A DNA stretch of 64,000 nt from Oryzias latipes (lineage: Eukaryota; Chordata; Actinopteri; Beloniformes; Adrianichthyidae). The translations under genes were made by a program, and so were the position numbers. Of the stretch, positions 41,814-52,652 are shown piece by piece. The stretch lies in the NCBI RefSeq assembly GCF_002234675.1, contig NC_019869.2:10774015-10838014 (forward strand), in the 5' to 3' direction. The first letter of the stretch is position 1; every line of letters begins with the position of its first letter. Under the pieces are notes generated by a model. That model was not told the DNA's origin. It saw only the letters and a list, made by a program, of their open reading frames with translations, and searched no databases.

Positions 41814-43414
41814 TTACGCAGGGTGTCTCTCTGTCAGCAGGTGACGGCTCTCTTCACTGGAGGGGAAGAGAGCTTCTCTCAGCCGGACCATGTGACCTGC
41901 TGCTCCGGCGTGGCCACAGTTCTCCTCCACCTGTGTCCTTCGGATGGGCCGGTAGACTTTGTGACGCCTTACAGGAAAAGGGGGAAAAAAACGTTTGAAA
42001 GAAGGAAATTAAAAACAACAACATTCTGATCTAATAGGCTGATTTAATGAGCCTGGTCTGTTCTGATCTAATAAGCTTGATATGATATTTCTGTTTGTAG
42101 CTTTAAGACGTAAGAACCACTCACTTGTAGATTAGATATGCAACAAATCCAAAGATGGCCAATAACACAGCGGCTGATGAAAGAACCGCCCCAGCAGAAC
42201 TCGCAGGCTTGTGAGCTTTAAGGTGCACGGGTCAAAAGTGAGAAAACAGACCACTGGCCAGACACTCAGCAGGTAGGTTTGTGTCACTAACCGGGCGGGT
42301 CCTGGGCCTTGCTGATGGTGACGATGGTGCTAGCGAGCGCCATGCTGCTGGAGTTCTCCAGGGTGATGTTAACACAGTAGGTGCCAGGTTCCAGAAACCG
42401 CCGCCTCAAATTCACCTGGCAATCTGACGAAGGCGGCACATCATCACACATGATGTTACGCACCTGGGTGCAGCTGGGGTCGGAGACGATGGTGCAGGCT
42501 GAGGTGGGGATGCTGAGGATGAGGAATGGAGAGATGAAGGCTGCCTGACAAAGTCAAAATGTTCACTACCCTTTAGTGGCGTTGCTAGATGAAAGCTTAG
42601 GAGAAATTAAGATTTTTGCCTTCATTTTCTTTTCAAAAGTCCCACTCCAATCATCTTTGGATCTATTTTCAAAGTGATCCCAGTGGTCTTTTAATTATGA
42701 TTATGCCATTTTTAGCCAAAATAAATGGCATAATAATAGCATTGTGGTTTCCTGGACCATAGTTTCTGCAGTAGTTCATTAGAAGTTTGCCTCTGAGTTG
42801 TAGGGACCATTGCTATGGAGGAAGCATGGCCCCACTTCCCATCATCCCTTCTTTCTAGCTGGCTTACAGCCTAAAACACTCCCAACCTAATATTACCGGT
42901 GCAACAAAAATGGTGAGCAGTACTGGAGCTATCCAGCCGTACAGTTTTAACAAGCTACCAGGTCAGAGGAGGAAAACAATGACGTACATGGATCTAGTTG
43001 TCTAAACTCAAACTCAAACTTTGTTTAATTGTGTGGTGCCTTTCACATCAGTACACAACACAAAACTCTGTACATAAAAGAAAACAAAATAGTCATAAAA
43101 TATGAAGATAATTGAAGAGAATCAAAAATTGACACCCCTCGCTCACCATATTCCTCCCTCCACCCACCCAGTTCCCCCAACATAGCCCTGAACAGAAACG
43201 TATAACTGTGGCTTAAAGAAAAACTCTACGTCTACAAGTTGATGCATCAGCATGAAGCGGAACAGGGAGTTTGTGACTTATTTTGTAGGTCCTATGTCAC
43301 ATCTACAAGCTTTCCATACTGCACTTTTAGTCTGCTCCTGATTTACAATGATTTGAAAAGATAAATATTGAGAAAATGAAACTTTAAGCTTATTTTTCTA
43401 TATAAATATATCTA

Positions 43415-43463
<49 letters not shown>

Positions 43464-46400
43464 TTATATATCCTCGATAAACAGAAAAATTGCTTTGACA
43501 CCAAAAACATGATTGTCATCAGAGTGAATCTTTAAAAACACAACAACCAGCCTCAGTTTTATGAAACAAGAATGTAAAAAAAGATTCAGATTCAGTACAA
43601 ATATAAAATACTGAATAGAGCACAAATACAACAAAATTTTTACTCTTCTTCTTACACACAATGCATCTGGACATTAACTCTCAAAACAATTGAATCGGTT
43701 AGTTCAAAAGGGGCCCAAGTCCACATTTTTTCAAAATAGAGATATTATATGTTCTATGGTCTTCAAGGGAAAAGCTATCTGATTATGTGCAAAAAAGTCT
43801 CAAGTCCGTTGTAATGTATTGACTATGCTTGACTTTTAAAATGCATTACGTAAGTGCAAAATTCCTGGATTTGGGCCTCTCTTGCATGGGTTTTGCTTTA
43901 TCCCATAGATGGCAGCACTAGTTATCCTATATGGCAGCGCCCCTGTTTATTTCAAGAAGGGCCTAAGTCCAGAGACTTTAGTTTGCTAGTCCTCTGAAAT
44001 GATCAAAGTGAGGTGCTTCATATTATAGCATTTGTAAGCTATGAACTGGTGCTAAATCTGAGTAAAGTATTAATCATTTGGTGTACCCTCCTTTTAAGCT
44101 ATGCAATTAAAATCATTTCCTGGAAAAACAAACCTCTTGCACTTGGGCCCCTTTTGAACTAACTGATTCTTTTTTTTTTTTGCACAAAAATCTGGAGAAA
44201 TATGTCAATTTTATAAAATAATACCCACCTGCCCAAACATTTTACCACAAAGTTGACCTCAGTGTTGGTCACTCTTGCAGCAGACACGTCCACAATGCGA
44301 CTGTTTGGCCAGCTCTTCAGTGGGTGCTTTGGCTCTGTGAACCACAGATTGGTCTTTTTTTCAACTCAAGGCCCTAAAGCCAAATTTATCTGAGTCCCTT
44401 TATCAATCAGTCAAGCATAATATATATTAAAAAAAGCACTTTTCATGCAGCATAAAAAAACAGACAACAAAAGAAAAAAAGAAAAAGTGTAAATGAAAAC
44501 CAACCCATCCCTTCGCCCTCCTGTCCATTCCCACATACACCCTGTGACCGCATACACAATGCATACAGGCTTAAACATGACTTTAATTCAAAAAGAGACA
44601 TATGGCTTGGTTTTGCTGTGAGGAGACAGTATATGGGAATCCATTTATACCAGGAGCCAGCACAGCCTCAGAACATTGGCCACAGTGCCCACCCACAGCA
44701 GTGAGCAACAGGGTCCACTCCACAGCCAAGAGGCTGTAATGCTGGACCCCAGCCGCCCCAGCAAGGGTGAGCACCACGGCGACAGCCCTAGACAAAACAG
44801 GCAAGCCCTGTTACAAAGAATTCCCATTTGGAAGCACTGAGTGAATCAATCCCAATAAAAAGAAATTTCAAAATATAAAATATATTTAAATATATAAAAG
44901 CAAAAATAAATACAAATAAAATAAAACATAAATATAAAATAAATGAAATAAATTATTTGTTTGATTATCATGTTAAAAAGGAGGATCTTTTCTAATATAA
45001 GATAGTGTGATAGCAGGACCCCTCCTGGCACACCATGTCAAATGTCAAAATCCATTAGTAAACTGCAGCTTATGTTTGAAATATTTGTTTTAAAGAGTGT
45101 GATTTCTGATTATAGAGTGATATGGATATATTTACAGAATATATTTATAAAATAAAAGAATTTGCCGCAATAAGTCATTGTGGCATTCCAACGTAATCAT
45201 CACTTTTTAATGTTTTTCCTGCAGAACTGTGATCAAGATCTTACAAGGTTCCTCATAATAATGAAACTACTAAAATGTCTAAATGACCAGAAACAGAATG
45301 AGAAACTGGTTAAGATGTCAAATCACAAACTTTTGTAGATACTGCTCTCCCCCACACACCGACTAAGTTTGCTGCCATAAAAATTTCTCCAACCTAAAAG
45401 TGCCCAACATGCACCAGGAGGCATGATTTGAAACCAAATGCTATTTTCAAACAGCAGGACATAGAATAGAAACATCCACTTACCAACAATGGTAATGTTT
45501 CCTGTGAAGGTCCCATAGGCGTACCGTAAACACTGATTGGAGTTGAGTCGCTTGGTGCGCAGCCATGGCATGGTGGTGGTGGAGATGGACTCAGTGGGGG
45601 GTAGGGGCTCTGTGCTCGGCAACCCAGTGGTCATGGAGGTGGTGGAGGATGACAGAAAGGGCTGGCTGGTGCTTAGTGGAGCTGAAAGGGATAAGCTCTA
45701 TGTTTAAACTTGATTTTAACAAACTGCCTACATTACGGTTAAAAAGCTCACCTGTTGTGGTCCTTATCTTAGTTGTTACAACGTGACTGGCAGGAGCCGG
45801 GGTTGGAGTGTCTAGAATAAATAGACAGTTTTCAGATCAGTTCAGACAGTATAGTTTTAAGTCAATCTTTGTAAAACCGATAAATTTGGTTCAGAAGTGG
45901 TTGGATTTTCTCAGGATTTGCACAGTCACAGTTTCAGAAAACCAGAGACAGAAAAGTGCTGGTGGTGACAATGTAATTCAGAACAGTTAAGTTAAATCGT
46001 CTTTAGATCTTTTGTAAAAGCGTTCCCAGTGGCTATTTTTAACCAAAATTAAAAAAATAAGACAAAATAAAAACTGTTGTTTTCTAAGACATAGTTTCTG
46101 CTGAAAGGCAGTAGTTCATTAGAATCTTACAAGATTAAGTTGAAGTTGTGCAAAATGAGATTTTTTTTGGAAGGAGAAAAGGTTTTGTCTGACGTTTCCT
46201 GAGCTATAAAAGATAATCATCTTTTTCTTTCATTGTTATTCCTTCTGAATATACACTTGCACTTCTTTCACTCACTTATTCTGACCACTAGGTGTCAATG
46301 TAAGACAGATAGCAAGAGAAGAAGAAGTATTATCTGTCCCGCTGACATGTGACTGTTTTTGCAAAGACTTGAGAAAAAAAGTTCCTTTTTTGTCTGATTC

Positions 46401-49377
46401 TAACAACCTCCAAACAGAACAGCTTTGAATGAATTGTATGTGTCTGTCTTTGTGGAACTTTAAGCTCAGTACCTGTGTGAGGTGGAGATGAGGTGGCAGA
46501 CGCTGGGGGACACTCAACAGGGAACGCTGCCTCCACCACCAACTTTACACTCATCTTCCCCAGCGATGTGTAGGTGTGTGTGGTCAGGTCTCTGTGCGTT
46601 ACCAGCTGGTTGCCGTCTCTGAAGTCCCAGATGTAGTCAATGGCTGCTGCAGTTTTCAGGTAGTTGCTAGGGTCATGAAGGTGAACCGTGAAGACCACGT
46701 CCTCGCCACGGATGAACACATTTGCAGACTGGTTAACCGCAGACTTCTGGAAGATGTCGACTACTACTGGGATCTTATCTGAATCAGTGTTTGAGAAGGA
46801 ATAAATTAACAATTCTCTTTCTTGTCTTTAAGCGTAGGTGGTGAACATGTTTGCCGTTACCTGTTACGAAGTAGACACTGTTGTCGGTAGTGAGGGGGCT
46901 GTATTTCCTGCGCTCCCGCTGCCTGTAGACCAAGACCTCCATGACTTCAGCTCCCAGAGGGATGTTGGTGGTGTTTATGGTCACACTGGATGAGGAGCCA
47001 TCACACGTTTCATAGTACTGTCCTGGAGCCAAAAAGAAGACAAACAGATGAATCTGTAGGCTTTACTTTTCCTTTATGTTTGCCTGCCTGTGCACCTCTT
47101 TACTAACCCATTGTGTGCCAGACGTAGACGTAACTCTTGTGCCTCCAGTCGTTGCTCTGGGGGAAGGGCTTGCCATCAGGGAATACATTACATTTAGTTT
47201 TGTCAATGCACTTCCCAAAGCCATAGTCGTCCAACCAGGATGTCCAGTTGTAGACGTAACCAGAGCGAACTTGTCCATTAGCTGTACCAAAGAAAAAAGT
47301 GTTGTTACTAAAGAACAAAGCCGATATGGTGATTCTTGAAATGAAGTAAATTCATGTGATATGGATTGATATGGATGCCATGTTGGAGCCAGACGACGTC
47401 AGTAAACAGTGATTGGTCTGCGTCAGTCTGAGTCATTGTTTCTATAGCAACCTCTCACCCTAATCAGGAGTGAGCTTGTTGGAAGGCTATACCCATTCCA
47501 CTTGAAAGCGTGTTACACAAAATCTGTCAATCAAGAATTGTGAATGTTCAACACCAGACCAAATACTTCGAGGTGACACCACCTACTTTTATCGAGGCAT
47601 CTGATTGGTTTGTTTATAACATAAATAATTTTCACAAAGGAAAAAATATCACGAAAAAAAATAGAATTATCAAGAACATGTTAAAAACGTGGCAGAGCAA
47701 AAACGGTTGTTCTAACAAATATAATGACTGAGTAACAGCTGTTTATTTCTCAATAGAAGTCAATGGGATTTTGGTGTCTTGGAGCCAGCGTGTATTTATT
47801 ATTTAGAATGACAGGGGGGGTTTTCTAGCCTAACTTCCTGGCAGCACCTGAAGCCTCCAGCTCCGTACCATCCTCACAGTGCTCATCCCACACGAGGTCT
47901 CCATTATCATCCTCCTTCTGGCAGGGAGGATACTCCAGCTTGGCTGTGAAGGTGATGCATGAGCCATTGAGAGCCGGACTGTCACTGGTCAGGCGGACTT
48001 TGGGTTTACCTTCATCAAAGAGGCACAAACTACTAATGAGTGAAAACAGGCCAGCAGGTGCAGCAAGGACTTGAACGGACTCGGTTACCTCTGTGATGTG
48101 TGAGCTCTCTCAGCTTTGAGTCCAGTGGTGGATAGAGGTAATCGTCCCATGGGTTGCTGTCTGGGTCCCATCCGGGAATTGGAGGAATTGGAAACGGAAG
48201 CTTCCTTGTTAAAGAATGCTTATGGGAAAACATATCTCCATATGCTGTAAGAAGAGAAAACAGGCAGCTATTTAAAAAAGGTATGCATCATAAAAATTCC
48301 TCAATTTTATTATTGTTATTAAATTTGGTATTTTCCCCTTTTTTCCCCTTTGTGGGATCAATAAAGTTCTATTCTGTTCTATTCCTATTCTGTTTGGCTA
48401 AAAACAGGTATCCTGTTTGAACCCTACTCTGGATAAATATAAAAAACAAGAAGTGTTTCATAAATTAAAGCATTAACATTTGTAACAAAATAGCTGAGAG
48501 TTGTTAGTGGGAATACTTTCTGGCATAAAAATACATAAACCTTACATTTAAAATGTTCACTCTTATCTTATTGTCTAACCACATGACTTTGTATCATTCT
48601 TTTAGTGGAATCCAGAGGAAGAAAACAACAAATTCCAAAAAACTAATTTGATTAAAGTGAAATCTAAAAATAGTTTAGCTCATGTATATAAGGCATATAG
48701 TAATGTAATGTATTCTGTTTTGCTTAATTCACGTTTAACCTGATTTCGGACATTATTTTATTTATACAAATAAATCAAAATTTTCCCTGTTTTTAGAACT
48801 TCATTAAAAATGATTTTCTGTCAATCCAAATAGGAGAATGTCCTGTTTGGAGGGTGGATGGCAGCTTCACCTCACCCCTTTAATTAGGTTCATGGGACTC
48901 TGACTAGAGGCAGCTTATGACTTTCTATTGCAAACTATCAATGCAATAACCGTCAAAACATTTTTGTCCTGGAGAGATTGCAGTAATTAATAGACTGTTA
49001 ATATCACACGCCTAAAGTTACTGCTCAAGTAAAACACTTGGATTCAACACAATTTTTGCGTCATTCATATTGGGATATCTTTTTTGGTTACTTTTGGAGT
49101 AATACTCATTTTTTGTGGTTATAGTGATTTCATTTGAACACAATTTATGTTTTTTTTAGCCTTTTTATTTTATTTATTTTTTTTATTTCCTGAGTTAAAA
49201 TAATCCAGCAACAAAGGTAGTCCCCTTTAATCTCGGAGTTGGATTAAAAAATCCCACATGCCCTATTTTGAACTATGGAGTTTCTAGTGTGTGGAAGCAT
49301 CACTTACTTTTGCGTCCATCGGTTGGATGAGTGATGCAGGCGCAGACCAGAACAAAAACAGTTAAAATGACGCGCAT
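41814..49377 (-). CDS. gpnmb: Glycoprotein nmb, PKD-domain type I membrane protein
   Basis: The gene encodes a melanosomal, lysosomal and cell-surface glycoprotein of pigment cells and macrophages, paralogous to Pmel. Minus-strand exons: 49377-49308, 48244-48089, 48009-47848, 47281-47108, 47022-46861, 46778-46473, 45811-45752, 45681-45484, 44334-44229, 42512-42292, 42215-42125, 41967-41814. Phases agree at every junction, giving 619 aa (human 572). Features in order: a signal peptide (about 1-20); an N-terminal region with YVYNWTSW and NVFPDGKPFP as in human; a PKD domain (about 242-335, YIWDFRDG); a Thr/Ser/Pro-rich mucin-like stretch (about 344-400); a Cys-rich Kringle-like domain (CLGSIPTSACTIVSDPSC); a transmembrane helix (about 548-568); and a basic tail with YRPI (574-577) and the dileucine ESRHLL (608-613). 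YRPI resembles the YxxI half-ITAM and the dileucine a lysosomal sorting signal. The exon 3 acceptor (AAG-type context) is the least certain junction. Confidence 0.93.
42635..43535 (+). mobile_element. MITE-A copy 7 with an insertion, gpnmb intron 9
   Basis: The left end aaaagtcccactccaatcat and right end agagtgaatctttaa enclose the family's internal landmarks. At about 43003-43228 the copy is split by about 225 bp bounded by gtct on both sides. Its 3' part holds a (TCTA)n/(TC)n microsatellite at 43409-43463. It is sense for the plus strand, antisense to gpnmb. Confidence 0.8.
43003..43228. repeat. Dispersed repeat inserted into MITE-A copy 7
   Basis: This is the unrelated DNA splitting copy 7. 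It has an A-rich half and a CCTCCCTCC / CCCACCC-bearing half (near 43145-43175). Similar DNA (A-rich, then cccatccc, attcccacatacaccctgtg) occurs at about 44440-44560, so it is probably a dispersed element. Only gtct is duplicated at its edges. Confidence 0.4.
43692..44169. mobile_element. MITE-E with 29 bp terminal inverted repeats, gpnmb intron 9
   Basis: Positions 43692-43720 and the reverse complement of 44141-44169 match in 28 of 29 bases (core ttcaaaaggggcccaagt). The 478 bp between has no open frame. This is a clear non-autonomous DNA transposon; the superfamily is not assigned. Confidence 0.8.
44430..44830. repeat. Probable dispersed repeat, gpnmb intron 8
   Basis: An A-rich stretch followed by cccatccc / cctgtgaccgc-type DNA resembles the insert at 43003-43228. 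It continues into a GC-rich block (44640-44800) unlike the flanking AT-rich intron. A minus-strand open frame there has no known domain and is not called a gene. Confidence 0.3.
45994..46135 (+). mobile_element. MITE-A copy 8 (left fragment), gpnmb intron 6
   Basis: It shows gcgttcccagtggctattttt, gacatagtttctgctg and gcagtagttcattagaatc, the first third of the family, then breaks off. Confidence 0.75.
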
Positions 49378-49475
49378 GTTCGCAGCTCCAAGAGGAAAAT
49401 TGTTGAGGAAAATAGACTAACTGAGCTCGAACCTCTTCTTCTCTCAACAGCTTGTCCTATCCCCAACCCTCTGCC

Positions 49476-49515
49476 TTAAATGTATCGAGACTCCGCTGTG
49501 CGCACAAACATGTGA
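49476..49515 (-). promoter_or_regulatory. gpnmb: gpnmb proximal promoter: MITF-type E-box and TATA-like motif
   Basis: Read on the minus strand, tcacatgt (49508-49515) contains the TCACATG core recognised by MITF/TFE factors. About 25 bp nearer the gene is catttaaggc (49476-49485), a TATA-like motif. The start codon is about 100 nt further on. GPNMB is an established MITF target through such an M-box, so this is the best candidate for its control element here. Confidence 0.5.
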
Positions 49516-49965
49516 TGCCTCCAAACGAGAAGCGTCTGGTCACCTATTAGACTCCTGGATACAAAGCTGACGCGCATGCTCATTTGACTATTTTCTCTCT
49601 GTCCCTGTCAAATTAACTATTGAGTCTCTAACATTTTTAATAACTAGTTGCTGAATATTCTTTTTTTGGCAACCCCTAACATATAAAAGATATGACCTAA
49701 GTTTGAAAAGGATTACAATAACTGTGATTATTTGACCTTTGCAACATTTTTCGCGATTGTTATGCCCACATTTCAGATGTCGAAGCGTGACAGACAGCAG
49801 ATGACACGTCTGAATGATTAGGCGTTTTTGCCCCCGCGTGGACCAGCGGTCACGACCATCTGCGCACGGACTCAGAGGTGCCGGTTGCGCAATGTGCGCA
49901 GGCCAGAAGCAGAAGGAAGGCATAGGGTGTGCAACGAGGGTCAGATCGTTTTCAACACCATCCAG

Positions 49966-49972
49966 CATGTGA
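49966..49972 (-). promoter_or_regulatory. gpnmb: Second TCACATG E-box upstream of gpnmb
   Basis: The plus-strand catgtga (49966-49972) is the same core about 590 bp upstream of the start codon. A single 7 bp match is weak by itself. Confidence 0.3.
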
Positions 49973-50104
49973 TTGCTGGCTCTTAGTGTCACAAGGGCGT
50001 TTGGAAACAAACTGAACCCAAACATCTGAGAGAGAGACAAAAAATTACAAGTAAATAAATACATAAAAATAGGAAGAATTTCATTAAAGTGATGGACGGC
50101 ATCT

Positions 50105-50357
<253 letters not shown>

Positions 50358-50639
50358 TTTATTTCTGTCAATCAGTCATAAACACACACACAATGCAATT
50401 GAATGCAGTGCAGTTAATATTGTTTAGATCCAAGAGTAAATATCTGCAGAATAAACAGAAACAAAAGTCGATAGACCTGTTTAGGAATAAGAATCACCCT
50501 GAGTTTAAAAAATATGACATTATGAGTTTTTGTAAGTAAAGCAGACATATTTGATTTTAAGTCAAAGTTTGATTAGTAAATTCTTTAGCTGTTTGTTCTT
50601 TCTAATTTTTTGGGTTTGAGGTCAGGTAGAGCCCTTCAA

Positions 50640-50835
50640 CAACAAATTCCTTAAGAAGTCTCCAGCTTGTCCAGAATCCGGCATAAAGATTGTTAGCAGG
50701 AACTAGCAGAAGAGATCACATCACTGTTAGTTTCACTTCCCTGGCTCCCAGTTGATTCTAGAATCAAGTTCAAAATCCTCCTGCTAACCAACAACGCCTT
50801 GAATGGTATGAACCCATCCTATTTTGAAGATCTCA
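50640..50835 (+). mobile_element. LINE reverse transcriptase C-terminal scrap
   Basis: The plus strand encodes, with stops and frame changes, SLQLVQN, SRRDHIT and then LPWLPVDSRIKFKILLLT and NALNG. This is the conserved C-terminal reverse transcriptase region of L2/Rex/CR1-like elements (usual LHWLPV...RIxFKILLLTYKALNG). It is a dead 200 bp remnant. Confidence 0.65.
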
Positions 50836-52652
50836 TAGTGTCTTACTACTCTCACAGTCTGTAGGCCTTGTGTAGGTCTATGGGGTTCCATCTGTGTCAA
50901 ACACTGTTTATGTCTACTGAAGAAGTTTATTGAACACACTACACGTTGTGCGTGACCATATCGGGGAGCTGCAATTTCCCATGAATCCACTAGAGGGAAG
51001 CACTCCTCCGCTGGGTGCAGCTTTGATAGAACCACACACAGCACCATAAAGAATTCCAAAGTTTGCAGTTTCAAACATCTCAATAATCTCAAGCTATTTG
51101 TATTATGTTTGCTGATATATTTAACCACATGAAAGGATTTCTCAAGTTGGTGTAAGTGTGGAGTGTAAACAGAGGCGCCAGCAACACAACTTACCAAATG
51201 GAGAAACATCACAACAGAGAAGCAGACACCCAAAGACGCAGAGGCCAAAACAAACACTTTTTGAAAAACATTTAAAATTATGTTTGGCGAAGTTTCTGTT
51301 TCCGTTTTGTTCTCTGTTATTTTCTTGGAATTGAAAAATGCCACAACTTCTTTGGACATCCTCTCATGAGGCGTTCATGAATTTAATTTAATTCAATTTT
51401 ATTTTAGAAATGTAGCGGTTTCCGGACATCGTGGAAAACAGAAGAAATGAATGGAGAAGAGAAGATCTTTGCGCAGCCACATTCTTCCCTCGGTTGAGCT
51501 GTCTGCTGCGCTGTCCTGCCTTCTAGTTCAAAGTTCTGGCTTGGAGTAACTTGTTGCACCTCTGCAAAAAAAGATTTCCCGGAATATTTGTGTGCGCGCG
51601 CTGGCACGGACGCGTGAGTCCATGATTTTTTTCAAACGTGCGCTGGAAACAGCTATGTCTGTGTTTTGGCTGCGCACTGAAACACGCGAGGAGCGCGCAC
51701 GCAGCAACAATCTCCCAAAAATCTTCACTGCAACACATGAACTTCTCTCTCATCTCTTGCGCCCCTCTTTCATTTCCACCTTTCCTCCACCTCTCCTTTA
51801 ACTTCTCATTGTCTCTTCAGGCCTCCCGATCCCCTTTACTCTGCAGAGCATAATCACAATGATCAAAGACCGGTCCTCCCTGTTATCCAGAGAAGGGAGG
51901 AGAGCTTCTAAACGCTCAATGGGGGGCATAACAACCGCTTAGAACAGCAAAGTCTGTCCCTGACCAGTTTGGAAACTGGAATTTGACGACTCAGAAGCTG
52001 TTTCACAGAGTTGTACAGAGTGGAATGGAACCAAGGTGTCAGAAAGAAAAGACGAGGATCGCCGCCAGCTGGCCAAAAAGAGGAGCGCCTTCGTATTTGA
52101 CCCGCCTGCGTCAACACGAACCGCAGGAAATCTGTAAAGAAAAATCTGGCGTCTGACTTATGTAAAACATGTTTTTGCCGCTGGGACATTTCTTTTGTTA
52201 AAAGCATGCAATTTGTGGAGTCTAAAGTCTTTTCATGCACATCCAAGCAGCACAAACATCAACAAGAGTTGGAATAAAACAGAGTTTATGCTGTGGTGCT
52301 GGTGATGCTTCCGCACACGGAATGGCAGGTTAGGTGGATGGACCAGAAGCTCCTCTCAGCCAAAGTGAAAATTAGCGCAGGCTTTAGGACCGCGGGTGGA
52401 TCTATGTGTCAGGAAAACCTCAAGCACCACAAATACTCAAAAACCTGCTTTGCGCGCCTAAGTTGTTATTTTGAGCCATGATGATGATGGAGTCCAGAGG
52501 ACGCATGCGTAACAGCAACTACTAGGGTTTGTTTTTCCTCTGTATTGGATCATCCTTGCTGGGTGTCTTCACTTTGGTGAAATGCAATCGACTCCCACAT
52601 TAGGCCAAAACAAAAATTTCAAGTGAAATATTGAACACGGCGACCTTTCAGC

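Noticed and set aside
44583-44827. Minus-strand frames in gpnmb intron 8
   Set aside because: They lie in a probable dispersed repeat within an intron; no splice sites join them to gpnmb.
47340-47820. Possible additional MITE in gpnmb intron 3
   Set aside because: tggagccag occurs near both ends, but in the same orientation; terminal repeats could not be established.
49588-50064. 158-codon minus-strand frame upstream of gpnmb
   Set aside because: It has no known domain and lies in promoter-proximal DNA; chance is more likely.
50784-51359. 191-codon minus-strand open frame between gpnmb and galnt15
   Set aside because: It has no recognisable domain or splice context, partly overlaps a LINE scrap on the other strand, and its composition matches the flanks.
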